A stretch of DNA of 48,229 bases from Acidobacteriota bacterium (GTDB lineage: Bacteria; Acidobacteriota; Terriglobia; Bryobacterales; Bryobacteraceae): NCBI GenBank assembly GCA_026394015.1, contig JAPKZA010000248.1, positions 1-48,229 of the forward strand, written 5' to 3'. Positions within the stretch are counted from its first letter, which is position 1. The number at the start of each line of letters is the position of its first letter. This document shows, in pieces, positions 1 to 8,335 of this stretch. The notes beneath the pieces were generated by a model, which was not told the origin of the DNA, did not search any database, and was given only the letters and a program-made list of their open reading frames with translations. Position numbers and translations under genes: made by a program.

Positions 1-59
1 AGGCGCTGGAAAGCGGCGGCACGGTCGAGCCGGCGGCGGGTGAGGCGTTTACCGCCTAG
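1..59 (+). CDS. C-terminal tail of an unidentified protein (partial)
   Basis: The frame beginning at base 3 reads ALESGGTVEPAAGEAFTA and then a TAG stop at 57-59. The start lies outside the window. The stop sits three bases from the stop of the convergent gene that follows, in keeping with the very tight convergent junctions elsewhere in the window. Eighteen residues are too few to name a family, and the reading frame is chosen only because it is open and reads like a protein tail. Confidence 0.4.
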   Translation, partial: ALESGGTVEPAAGEAFTA

Positions 60-62
60 AGG

Positions 63-998
63 CTAGCGGGCTAGGCGGCCGGGTTGGATCCCGGTCGCCA
101 GATCGAAGCCGGCACCGACGGCACCGACAATGCAATGCTTGCGATCGAGGCCGGTTCGCTGGCGGATTTGATAGACGGCTTCGATGCCGGTGCAGTGGGC
201 TCCGACGAAATTGGCGAGGCCGAATTCGCGCAGTTTGCCAGCCGTCCACGCGAGCGTTTCGTCGCTCGCATCGAAGAGATGGAAGCCGCCGATGGCCGCA
301 TGGATAGGCGCTTGACGGATCGTGTTTCGGGCGTGTTCGAGCGTGTTGATGATGCCGGAATGGCCGCAACCGGAGAGGACGACGAGGCCGGCTTCGGTGT
401 CAAAGACGAGGGACATATCTTCGGGGACGGTGTCTTCGATTTGGCCTTTGGCGGTGACGATGCGGCTGGTTCCGCTCCAGTTTCGTTCCGGGTATTTGCG
501 GGGGACCGGGCCGGTGAGCCAGATGCCGGGGTGGATCTCAGTGGGTTTGTCTACGGAGACGAACTTGGCGCCGGAAGCCTCGTAGGCGGGCTTCAGGAGG
601 AGCGCGTCGTTCCGTTCTTTTTCGTCGAACTGGCTGGCGCGGCGGGGGAGGAAGATTCCTTCGCCGACGTAGCACGTTCCCAAGGAAGGTGCTACGGACT
701 TCCGCAGGGTGAGGAGTCCGCCGTTGTGGTCACCGTGGAAATGGCTGAGGAGCATTTCGTTGACAGCGAGATCGACCTTCAACGCCTTGGCGTTCTCGAG
801 GACGGTGTCGGGCCGGGTGCCGGCGTCGAACAGAATGCGATGTCCGTCGGCTTCGACCATGGCGGCGAACCCCCATTCGCCGATGCCGGTTTCGGCGAGC
901 ATCGTCGAGAGGATGCGGATCTGCAACTTCTTCACACGGCGCGCGGGAGCCTGCGCCATCGCGGCGAAAGGAAGGGCAAAAAGTTCACGGCGGTTCAT
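63..998 (-). CDS. MBL-fold metallohydrolase, dihydropterin-type (COG1237-like)
   Basis: A 311-residue metallo-beta-lactamase-fold protein. The zinc-binding motif HFHGDH lies at residues 86-91, and the downstream GCGHSGI and IGGFH segments are typical of the group annotated as 7,8-dihydropterin-6-methyl-4-(beta-D-ribofuranosyl)aminobenzene-5'-phosphate synthase-like enzymes. The first twenty residues start MNRRELFALPFAAMAQA, which resembles a Tat or Sec export signal, so the enzyme probably acts outside the cytoplasm. That makes a pterin-biosynthetic role unlikely, and the true substrate cannot be told from sequence. It diverges from the STAND gene, with 16 or 43 bases between starts depending on which STAND start is used. 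Confidence 0.85.
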   Translation of the reverse strand: MNRRELFALPFAAMAQAPARRVKKLQIRILSTMLAETGIGEWGFAAMVEADGHRILFDAGTRPDTVLENAKALKVDLAVNEMLLSHFHGDHNGGLLTLRKSVAPSLGTCYVGEGIFLPRRASQFDEKERNDALLLKPAYEASGAKFVSVDKPTEIHPGIWLTGPVPRKYPERNWSGTSRIVTAKGQIEDTVPEDMSLVFDTEAGLVVLSGCGHSGIINTLEHARNTIRQAPIHAAIGGFHLFDASDETLAWTAGKLREFGLANFVGAHCTGIEAVYQIRQRTGLDRKHCIVGAVGAGFDLATGIQPGRLAR

Positions 999-1041
999 TG
1001 CCTTATTGTAAGCAATGCCGCTCCTGCGCCAGACTAAGAGG

Positions 1042-2313
1042 ATGTCTTCTCACCCCGTGCTCAGCATCTGTGGAGCCTCGGCCGCCGAGAGAGTGGTCCG
1101 CGCTCGGCTCGAACAGTTTTCGCAATTGCAGATCAGCTCGTTGGCTTCGGATGATGTCCCGGTTTCGGAGACATGGGAGGAGGGTTTGGGTACGGCGGGG
1201 ATCCTGGTTTTGCTGCATCCGGACGCGATGCCGCCGAAGCCGAATCGGCAGTATTGGGGCAGCATGATCGACTACGCCGGGCCGCAGCCGATCGCGTTCG
1301 TGCACTGCGGCGCGCGGGAATATCCGGCGGTGTTTGAACGGCGAACTTTCTTCCGGTGGCCGACGGATCAGCGGGCGATCGAGCGGTGGGTGGTGAAGCT
1401 GATGCCGCGGCCGGCGGGGACGAACGTGGCACCGGCGACCGGCGTAGTTTCCGAGGATTTGTGGACGACGCTGGTTGATCGGCCAGGCGTGTTCTTCCTC
1501 ACGGGCGGGCCGGCGACGGGCAAGAGTCGGATGGCCCAGGCGTTTGCTCATGCGGCGCGCGGCCATTTTCAATCGATGCTTTGGATCGGCTGTGGAGGCC
1601 GGTCAACCGAGGCGTTGGAGAATGAAATTGCTCGACGGCTGCCGTCGGGTAGGACGCTGCTGGTGTTGGACGATTTGCGCGAACCGATGGCTCTGCCGGG
1701 AGCGCCCCACTCGGTGTTGGTGACGAGCCGGGAGCCGCTTGGAGAAGGCGAATGGCTGGACCTGGAAGACCGTTACCCGTTGCCGGCTCTGTCTGGCACT
1801 GCGATGGAACAGGCGATCGCTGTTTGCTTTGCGCCCGACTTTCCGTTGAGTTTGGTTCGCGAGATTGCCGGCGATCCGGCCGCCCTGCCGGGCGATGCGG
1901 CGGAACTGTTGGAAGCGGGGCGTGACCGTTACCGGGCCATCGTCGCCCCGCCGCCAACGAAGGCCGTGGCCGCGCGGCACTGTGATGCGGTGCTGCAACG
2001 CTTTCGGCATTGGCGGGCGCAGACGGAGCGCTGCGTCGAGGTGGAGTATGAGTTGGAGGCCGCGCTCGCCTTCGCGTTCACGTGCCAATGGGAGGACGCG
2101 ATCGATCTTTGTCGCGCGGCATCCGACTACTTCGCCGAAGCGGGGCGGCAACCCGACGGCATTGCGATTTTGCAGCGGCTGTTGGCCGAAGCCGAGGGCC
2201 GCGGTGATCGGGCTACGATCGCAATAGAGAACGAGAAACTCTCCTGGGTGATCGATGCCGAAGGCGAACCGCTGCCGGTGACGCACCCGGGTGATCAGCT
2301 GTTTCTTTTCTAA
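1042..2313 (+). CDS. STAND/NB-ARC-like P-loop ATPase with possible TIR-like N-terminus
   Basis: Start chosen at 1042 (423 residues); an in-frame ATG at 1015 would add nine residues, and neither start has a well-placed Shine-Dalgarno. Residue numbers below count from 1015. The ATPase core shows a P-loop GGPATGKS (164-171), Walker B TLLVLDD (214-220) and VLVTSRE (234-240), the last resembling the arginine-containing strand of NB-ARC domains. A winged-helix-like stretch follows, then TPR-like helices (about 340-410). Residues 14-130 (GILVLLHPDAMPP, a lone Trp-rich segment, then PIAFVHCG) look like a flavodoxin or TIR-type fold, but no glutamate sits where TIR NADases carry it after the conserved Trp. 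The protein is short for a STAND sensor because it lacks a long repeat tail. It begins a three-gene cluster with gaps of 20 and 7 bases. A signalling or conflict ATPase is inferred. Confidence 0.7.
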   Translation: MSSHPVLSICGASAAERVVRARLEQFSQLQISSLASDDVPVSETWEEGLGTAGILVLLHPDAMPPKPNRQYWGSMIDYAGPQPIAFVHCGAREYPAVFERRTFFRWPTDQRAIERWVVKLMPRPAGTNVAPATGVVSEDLWTTLVDRPGVFFLTGGPATGKSRMAQAFAHAARGHFQSMLWIGCGGRSTEALENEIARRLPSGRTLLVLDDLREPMALPGAPHSVLVTSREPLGEGEWLDLEDRYPLPALSGTAMEQAIAVCFAPDFPLSLVREIAGDPAALPGDAAELLEAGRDRYRAIVAPPPTKAVAARHCDAVLQRFRHWRAQTERCVEVEYELEAALAFAFTCQWEDAIDLCRAASDYFAEAGRQPDGIAILQRLLAEAEGRGDRATIAIENEKLSWVIDAEGEPLPVTHPGDQLFLF

Positions 2314-2333
2314 TCCCGCTACAATGCAGGGGA

Positions 2334-2807
2334 ATGAAAAAGCTAACCCTGCTGGTGGTTTTGCTCGGTGGAGTTTGGTTCCTGTTCCGCTCCTGCAGTG
2401 GACCGACGGAGATCTCGTCGCCGCCACCTCCGGCGATTACCAGGCCTGAACCGCCGAAGGCCGTCACGCTGAACTCCGTATTTCCGAAGGGAAGCGATGA
2501 GTTCAAGCTGACGTTTACACAGGAAAAAGAAGGCTTCGCACAAGCCGAGTGGAGCAAGGGCTCGACGAAATTGGCAACGATCGCGATCACTGACACGAAC
2601 ACGAATCCTTCCGCCCGCGACAAATTTCGAGAGGCGTCGAAGAAGTTGGCCGGCTACCCCGCCGCGGCCGTTGGTTCGCAGGGAACCGCCGTGCTGGTGG
2701 CCGATCGGTTCCAGGTGCAGGTCCGTTCGACATCGCCGGCCTTCAGCGCCGCGGACCGCGACGCCTTGGTTGCCAAGTGCAATCTCCAGGCTTTGGCCGG
2801 AAAGTAG
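2334..2807 (+). CDS. small membrane-anchored or exported protein, unknown
   Basis: 157 residues with an N-terminal hydrophobic segment (MKKLTLLVVLLGGVWFLF) followed by RSCSG, a proline-rich linker (PPPPAITRPEPPK) and a soluble domain of about 110 residues. The cysteine at residue 21 does not fit a standard lipobox well (FRSC rather than LAGC), so a membrane anchor is as likely as a lipoprotein. AGGGGA just before the ATG at 2334 is a good ribosome-binding site. The gene starts 20 bases after the STAND ATPase and ends 7 bases before the next gene, so co-transcription is likely. No known family was recognised. Confidence 0.75.
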   Translation: MKKLTLLVVLLGGVWFLFRSCSGPTEISSPPPPAITRPEPPKAVTLNSVFPKGSDEFKLTFTQEKEGFAQAEWSKGSTKLATIAITDTNTNPSARDKFREASKKLAGYPAAAVGSQGTAVLVADRFQVQVRSTSPAFSAADRDALVAKCNLQALAGK

Positions 2808-2814
2808 GATTCTT

Positions 2815-3687
2815 ATGATGATCGATCAACTCGTTGACCAACTGCCCACAGAAGGGCTCACCGTCCGCGCATTGCAGATGCTCGATTTCGTGGCGCCGGG
2901 GCAATGGCAGAACATCACCGGTTTTGACAATATGATCCGGCATGTCACGGGCGAGACGGACCCGGGCCTGGTGGCCCAGGTTCGGGCCAGGGCGCTGACG
3001 TTGTATGGCGACGCCGATCAGGGCTATCAACGCGCCGTTTCGATCTACCAGTTGGTCGACTCGGCCGACGCTAAAATCGGGCTCGCGGCGATGGCGCATA
3101 AGATCGGCGAATCGATCAATTTGCTGTCGTTTTTATCGAAGGTGACACCGCAGGAAGATAAGGCGCAGACGCTGGATCTGGTGATGAAGGCGGTGGCCGA
3201 GGGCGTGGCGTTTTGCTACACGAACGGCTTCCCGGGAGATAGCATCGGCGACTTCATGGGCGCAGTGTCGGCGTATGAACGCGAGAATTTGATTCGTATG
3301 TCGGCGCTGGTTGTTTATGACGGGTTGGTTCCGCTGGGGCCTGATTATGGCGGCAAGCTGGTCGACGCATTGCAGAGCTTTAGCGCGGCGGACATCGAAG
3401 GTAATGCCGTCTACCAGCGGGTGAAGGGCTTGCTACCGCAGGGCGGTGCGACGTCGTTTGTGCTCGAAAGCGTGGGCGCGATGCAGGGTTACCTGGGCGG
3501 GTTTGCGGAGCAGCGGGGCATCACCCTTGACGGCGTGCTGGGTCGGCTCAGCGGCTTCATCGACTTCAGCGAGAGCAAACTCGACTACTTGGCTGCCGCG
3601 CTCGACATGAGCACGAACTACATGGAACATACGGGGATTCAGTCGGTGTCGCGCAGCTTAATTGAACGCGCGGTGGGCGAGATTTAG
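2815..3687 (+). CDS. conserved-looking all-helical protein, unknown function
   Basis: 290 residues starting MMIDQLVDQLPTEG. The frame is open further upstream to 2671 but that part lies inside the previous gene; AGGAT before 2815 supports the chosen start. The protein looks almost entirely alpha-helical and amphipathic, with alanine- and leucine-rich helices, a central FCYTNGFPGDSIGDF segment and YDGLVPLGPDYGG. There is no signal peptide, no clear membrane span and no catalytic motif I recognise. It is the last gene of the three-gene cluster with the STAND ATPase and may be its effector or partner, which is inference only. Its stop interlocks with that of the convergent beta-propeller gene over four bases (3684-3687). 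Confidence 0.75.
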   Translation: MMIDQLVDQLPTEGLTVRALQMLDFVAPGQWQNITGFDNMIRHVTGETDPGLVAQVRARALTLYGDADQGYQRAVSIYQLVDSADAKIGLAAMAHKIGESINLLSFLSKVTPQEDKAQTLDLVMKAVAEGVAFCYTNGFPGDSIGDFMGAVSAYERENLIRMSALVVYDGLVPLGPDYGGKLVDALQSFSAADIEGNAVYQRVKGLLPQGGATSFVLESVGAMQGYLGGFAEQRGITLDGVLGRLSGFIDFSESKLDYLAAALDMSTNYMEHTGIQSVSRSLIERAVGEI

Positions 3688-4883
3688 TTCCAGCGGTAGG
3701 CCGCGATTCCGGTGAGTTCTCGCACGAATATTTCATTGCCGGCCACGGCGATATGACCCCAGGTCGTCGTGGTCGCAATCTCTTTCGTGTCGAGCAGTTC
3801 AAACTTTGCGGGATTGGCCTTGATCAGCAGCAGCTTGCCGCCTTCATCGAGCGCGAGGATTTTGCCGTTGCGGACTGCCATCGACCAGTACTGGCCATAG
3901 GGTTCGGTGGTCCATTTCGTCTCGCCGGTTTTCATATCGATGCAGGTGAAGCGCTGGTTGGTCAGGTGGAGATAGGCATGGCCGTCGATGATTACCGGGG
4001 TTGACATGTAGCCCTTCGCCTTGTTGGTCCACACCTGCTTCACGCCGGTTTTTGAGACTTCATAGGCGAAGGAATCGATGCGGTGGGTGCTCGTGAAAAT
4101 CGTGTTGCCGAAGGTGGTGGGCATGAGGATGTTCATTCCGCGGTAGTTCGGCACCTCTTGGGACCAGAGCACCTCGCCGGTCTCAGGATCGACTCCGTGC
4201 ATCTTGACTCGCGACTGAACCAGCACTTGGCGCCGACCGGCCAGGGTCGCCATCACCGGCGATGAAAACGCCCCGCCTTCCATGATGCCGCCGTCGATTT
4301 GCAGCACGCGCCAGAGCGTTGCGCCTGTGCGTTTGTTCAGCTTTACGAACGAATTGGCCGCCTGGACGAAGATCGTCTCGCCATCAACCAATGGGGAACT
4401 TGCGTAGCCGAACTCTGGTTTTGGGGTGCTGAACCGTTTCGGGAAATCGACCCGCCAGCGTTCCTTCCCAGTTTTGCCATCGAGGGCGACGAGCACCTCT
4501 TCCATGCCGGCTACGTAGAGAGTCTCACCGTCAAAAGCTGGCGTGGCGCGAATCCAATCGCCGCTTTTCTTCGCGAAAAACGGAACCGATACCTTTCCCG
4601 GCCACGAGGCCCGCCAGATCTCTTTGCCGGTCTTGCGGTCCAACGCACGGACCACTTCGGTGTCGACCTTCTCGGTCTCGGCCACGAATACTTTGTCTTC
4701 CGAGACGATGGGGCCGGGGAAGCCCTTGTCCAAGTCCACGCGCCAGAGCGGCTTGAGGCCGGCGAAATTGTCCGCCCACGGGGTCCCCGGCGCTACGCCG
4801 GTACGATCCGGCCCACGAAACTGTGGCCAGATATCGGCGCCGAGTAGAACGACAGGGAGGAGAAACAGAGCGATTCGCATCAT
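3684..4883 (-). CDS. exported PQQ-type beta-propeller (BamB-like) protein
   Basis: About 400 residues from the paired ATGs at 4883/4880, followed by a signal peptide (RIALFLLPVVLLGA). The mature protein starts with WPQFRGPDRTG, the usual opening of PQQ-like WD-type propellers in acidobacteria and planctomycetes. Blade repeats of the form VVALDRKTGKEIWRA, VLVALDGKTGKERWRV, FVKLNKRTGATLWRV and GVDPETGEVLWSQ are easily seen. Such proteins are usually periplasmic; whether this one binds PQQ or only scaffolds proteins is not visible. An upstream in-frame ATG at 4988 is rejected because it would run into the divergent uxaC gene and precede the signal peptide. Confidence 0.88.
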   Translation of the reverse strand: MMRIALFLLPVVLLGADIWPQFRGPDRTGVAPGTPWADNFAGLKPLWRVDLDKGFPGPIVSEDKVFVAETEKVDTEVVRALDRKTGKEIWRASWPGKVSVPFFAKKSGDWIRATPAFDGETLYVAGMEEVLVALDGKTGKERWRVDFPKRFSTPKPEFGYASSPLVDGETIFVQAANSFVKLNKRTGATLWRVLQIDGGIMEGGAFSSPVMATLAGRRQVLVQSRVKMHGVDPETGEVLWSQEVPNYRGMNILMPTTFGNTIFTSTHRIDSFAYEVSKTGVKQVWTNKAKGYMSTPVIIDGHAYLHLTNQRFTCIDMKTGETKWTTEPYGQYWSMAVRNGKILALDEGGKLLLIKANPAKFELLDTKEIATTTTWGHIAVAGNEIFVRELTGIAAYRWN

Positions 4884-4953
4884 CGAGCTAGATGCAGGTT
4901 TGAATCGATTGGCGTTAGAAAATTCGAATGTGGCATCCTCGTAGGTTAGGCTC

Positions 4954-6357
4954 ATGTCGTTCATCCACGAAGATTTTCTTCTCTCCACCGCCGCGGCCCG
5001 GCGTCTGTACCACTCCTACGCCGCTCCAGAACCCATCCTGGATTACCACTGCCATCTCCCGCCCAAGGACATTGCGGAGAATCGTCAGTTCTCGAATCTA
5101 TTCGAAATCTGGCTCGAAGGCGACCACTACAAATGGCGCGCCATGCGGGCGAACGGCGTCGCCGAACGCTTCTGCACCGGGGATGCGACCCCCTACGAAA
5201 AGTTCGAAGCCTGGGCCCGGACAGTGCCGCACACGCTGCGCAATCCGCTTTTCCACTGGACTCATCTCGAGTTGAAACGGTACTTCGGAATTGACGAACT
5301 GCTCGATGGGACGACGGCGCGGTCCATTTGGGATCGCGCGAATGAACAACTTGCTACCGACAGCTTGCGCGTCCACGGTATCTTCGAAAAGTTCCGGGTC
5401 CGCGCCACTTGCACGACGGATGATCCGACCGACGATCTCCAGTACCACCAGCAGATTGCGGCGTCTGGCTTGGCCACGAAAGTGTTTCCGACCTTCCGAC
5501 CGGACAAGGCGTTGAACGTTCATCTGCCCGACCAGTTTCTGCCTTGGCTCGGCAAACTAGCCGCCGCCGCGAACATCGACATCAGCACGTTTCCGCGTTT
5601 TCTCGACGCCATCAAGAGCCGCCACGATTTCTTCCATTCGCTGGGCGGTCGATTGTCGGACCATGGGCTGAACCATTGCTATGCCGATTTCTGCAGCGAT
5701 GACGACGCGGCCTCGATCTTCGACCGGGCGCTCCACGGCCAGGCCGCATCGCCGGATGAACATCGGCAGTTTGCGTCGTACCTGATGCTGTACTTCGGCC
5801 ACCTGGACGCGGCCAAGGGCTGGACGAAGCAATTACACCTGGGTGCGCGCAGGAACAACAGCACGCGCCTGTTCCGCACGATCGGCCCGGATTCTGGCTT
5901 TGACTCGATGGGCGACTGGTCGCAGGCCGATGCGCTCGGTGCCTATCTTGATCGCCTCGATCAGGACAACGCTCTGCCGCGGACGATCATCTACAACGTC
6001 AACCCGGTGGACAACTACGCCTTCGCCACGATGATCGGCAATTTTCAAGACGGCACGATCGCGGGCAAAGTACAGTTCGGCAGCGGCTGGTGGTTCGTCG
6101 ATCAAAAAGAAGGGATGGAGATGCAGATCAACGCTCTATCGAACTGCGGCTTGCTGTCGCGCTTTGTGGGCATGTTGACGGACTCCCGATCGTTCCTGTC
6201 GTACCCTCGGCATGAGTATTTCCGCCGCACGTTGTGCAATATGCTGGGCTCGGATATGGAGAATGGCCTGCTGCCGGATAACGACGAATGGGTCGGCGGG
6301 ATGGTGCGGAATATCTGTTATTCGAACGCGAGCCAGTACCTGAACCTTGGGGTTTAG
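4954..6357 (+). CDS. uxaC: glucuronate/galacturonate isomerase
   Basis: 467 residues, full length for UxaC. The opening [36 protein letters not shown] carries the metal-binding HCH motif of this amidohydrolase-superfamily isomerase, and [13 protein letters not shown] is the family signature. It converts D-glucuronate to D-fructuronate, or D-galacturonate to D-tagaturonate, in the cytoplasm. A TAGG element lies shortly before the ATG. It diverges from the beta-propeller gene with 70 bases between, and faces the altronate dehydratase gene, with which it shares a four-base stop overlap. The two therefore belong to one pathway but not one operon. Confidence 0.95.
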   Translation: MSFIHEDFLLSTAAARRLYHSYAAPEPILDYHCHLPPKDIAENRQFSNLFEIWLEGDHYKWRAMRANGVAERFCTGDATPYEKFEAWARTVPHTLRNPLFHWTHLELKRYFGIDELLDGTTARSIWDRANEQLATDSLRVHGIFEKFRVRATCTTDDPTDDLQYHQQIAASGLATKVFPTFRPDKALNVHLPDQFLPWLGKLAAAANIDISTFPRFLDAIKSRHDFFHSLGGRLSDHGLNHCYADFCSDDDAASIFDRALHGQAASPDEHRQFASYLMLYFGHLDAAKGWTKQLHLGARRNNSTRLFRTIGPDSGFDSMGDWSQADALGAYLDRLDQDNALPRTIIYNVNPVDNYAFATMIGNFQDGTIAGKVQFGSGWWFVDQKEGMEMQINALSNCGLLSRFVGMLTDSRSFLSYPRHEYFRRTLCNMLGSDMENGLLPDNDEWVGGMVRNICYSNASQYLNLGV

Positions 6358-7871
6358 GTGACGGGCCCGGGGTTGAAGGGCGCGAGATAGTTGTGCAGGC
6401 CCCAGTGGTCGGCCCAGGTCTGCTTGCGCCCGCTGGCCACGTCGCGAATGAGATGAAATAGCTCCCAGCCTACGCTCTCAATCGTGGCGTGCCCGGTGGC
6501 GATGCGGCCGGCGTCCAGGTCGATCAGGTCGGGCCATTTTTCGGCCAGCGTTGTCTTGCTGGAAACCTTAATGACCGGCACCATCGCCAGGCCGTAGGGA
6601 GTGCCTTCTCCGGTCGTGAAGACGTGCATGTTCATGTGCGCGGCTAATTGCTGGGTGCCGCAGATGAAGTCGCTGGCGGGCGTGGCGGCGAAGATCAGGC
6701 CGCGTTCGGTGGGGACTTCGCCGTGGGTGGTGACTTGTCGCAGGGCGGAAGTGCCGGATTTTGCGACCGAGCCGAGCGCTTTTTCAACGACGTTCGAAAG
6801 GCCGCCGCGCTTGTTGCCGGGTGTTGGGTTGGCCGCCCGATCGGCGCGGCCGAGCGCGAGGTAGTCGTCGTACCAGCCCATCTCGCGGATCAGCGCGCGG
6901 GCGACGTCGGGCGTTGCGCAACGGGGCGTGAGCAGGTGCACGGCGTCCCGAACTTCGGTGACTTCGCTGAACATTACGGTGGCCCCGGCGCGGACGAGCA
7001 GGTCTGCCGCGAAGCCGACGGCGGGGTTGCAGGTGACCCCGGAAAACGCGTCGCTGCCGCCGCACTGCACGCCGACCACCAAGTCCGAGGCGGGGCAGGG
7101 AACTCGCCGCCGCTCGTTCAAAACGCGCAGGCGTTTTTCGGCTGCTTCGCACAAGCGCGCCACGGTTGCCGCGAAGCCGAGATTGTCTTGGAGCCGAATG
7201 ACTTGGTCGGCGAGTTGGAGGCCGGGGATCGTCAATCGGACTGGTTGCAGTTTCTCGCAGCCCAGGCTGACGACGAGCGTATCGGCGCCGAAGTTGGGGT
7301 GGAGCGCCAGGTTGCGGATGGTACGAATCGGGACGGCGGCGCCGGGGGCGTCGATCGCCACGCCGCAGCCATAGGAGTGTGTCACGGCGACGACATCATC
7401 GACGAAGGGGTAGCGCGGCAAGATTTCGGCTTTGATTTTGCGCACGGCGTAGTCGACGGTCGGGGCCACGCATTGGACCGTGGTTGTGATGCCGAGGATG
7501 TTCTTGGTGGCGGCCGTGCCATCGGCGTTGCGATAGCCTTCGAAGGTGTAGCCGGGCAACGGGGCGGCGGCGGGCGGTGGGGAGGTGGCAAGCAGGAGAT
7601 CGGCGAGCGCGGGGGGGATCGGTAGGTCGAGGCAGTCTTCGCGAACCCAGGAGCCGGCGGGGAGTTCGCGGGTCGCGTGGCCGATGACTTGGCCGTAGCG
7701 GACCACGGGATCACCCACGGCGATGCGGGCGAGGGCGATTTTGTGGGACTGCGGAATCGCCTCCGCGGCAGCGAAGCCATTCGGGAATTCCGCGCCGGCG
7801 GCGACTCCATCGGGGTTCACAATGATGGCCACGTTGTCGGCCGGGTCGACGCGAATATAAAGAGGTTCCAA
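6354..7871 (-). CDS. uxaA: altronate dehydratase (both domains)
   Basis: 505 residues with the N-terminal SAF-type domain (about 1-75, including [23 protein letters not shown]) fused to the large C-terminal catalytic domain ([34 protein letters not shown] and the [14 protein letters not shown] region). It dehydrates D-altronate to 2-keto-3-deoxygluconate, downstream of UxaC in galacturonate breakdown. The start codon is TTG at 7871, as there is no early ATG. It lies 10 bases after the BON-domain gene on the same strand. No uxaB (altronate oxidoreductase) is in the window, though the zinc dehydrogenase at 13 kb is a distant possibility. Confidence 0.93.
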   Translation of the reverse strand: MEPLYIRVDPADNVAIIVNPDGVAAGAEFPNGFAAAEAIPQSHKIALARIAVGDPVVRYGQVIGHATRELPAGSWVREDCLDLPIPPALADLLLATSPPPAAAPLPGYTFEGYRNADGTAATKNILGITTTVQCVAPTVDYAVRKIKAEILPRYPFVDDVVAVTHSYGCGVAIDAPGAAVPIRTIRNLALHPNFGADTLVVSLGCEKLQPVRLTIPGLQLADQVIRLQDNLGFAATVARLCEAAEKRLRVLNERRRVPCPASDLVVGVQCGGSDAFSGVTCNPAVGFAADLLVRAGATVMFSEVTEVRDAVHLLTPRCATPDVARALIREMGWYDDYLALGRADRAANPTPGNKRGGLSNVVEKALGSVAKSGTSALRQVTTHGEVPTERGLIFAATPASDFICGTQQLAAHMNMHVFTTGEGTPYGLAMVPVIKVSSKTTLAEKWPDLIDLDAGRIATGHATIESVGWELFHLIRDVASGRKQTWADHWGLHNYLAPFNPGPVT

Positions 7872-7881
7872 ACCGCCCAGT

Positions 7882-8280
7882 TTATCGCGTCTGGCTGCGC
7901 GGATCGCTCCGCTTGACCTGGGGGCGTCGTCGACCCGAAGCCAAGGTAGCTTTCGCCTTGGCTTTGGCTTCCTCGGAAATCTGAATGTTGTTGACGACGC
8001 GCGTGGCCCCGGCCGTCTTGGCCATGCGGGTCATCGCGCCTTTGTGCTGGATGACGTTCGCCTTTCCTTCGATGGTTGCGGTGCCGTTGTTGACCTTGAC
8101 CGTGAAGCCGTTCCGGGCCATTTTCGATTTCGCCAGCTTGGCCTTCAGCGCTTGGTCGATCTGGGCATCGGTCAGCTTCGGAGCCGGGGCGGTGATCCGC
8201 TTGTGCGTTTGGGCGCCCCTCGGAGTCGCCTCCGCGAAGAGGCCGAACGAGAGCCACAGAATGATAGCGATGACGCGCAT
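7882..8280 (-). CDS. exported BON-domain protein
   Basis: 132 residues from the ATG at 8280. It has a signal peptide ([18 protein letters not shown]) and a single BON domain: [48 protein letters not shown] and [10 protein letters not shown], roughly residues 38-108. The tail is basic, rich in Lys and Arg. BON domains are thought to bind membranes or other envelope components, so a periplasmic role is likely. The frame is open upstream to 8475, but that part would overlap the divergent DUF1549 gene and lacks the signal at its start. The divergent gap to that gene is 55 bases. Confidence 0.85.
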   Translation of the reverse strand: MRVIAIILWLSFGLFAEATPRGAQTHKRITAPAPKLTDAQIDQALKAKLAKSKMARNGFTVKVNNGTATIEGKANVIQHKGAMTRMAKTAGATRVVNNIQISEEAKAKAKATLASGRRRPQVKRSDPRSQTR

Positions 8281-8335
8281 GTGCAAAGGTAGTGCCGCAC
8301 GTCGGTGAAACTTCTCATAAACTGGAGTTGGTTCT

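Noticed and set aside
84-1037. 317-codon plus-strand open frame opposite the metallo-beta-lactamase-fold gene
   Set aside because: It is the antisense of a clear family member with zinc motifs. Long antisense frames are expected at this GC content.
2671-2814. N-terminal extension of the helical protein of the STAND cassette
   Set aside because: The extra 48 codons lie within the preceding gene and encode an Arg/Pro/Trp-rich shadow. A ribosome-binding site precedes 2815.
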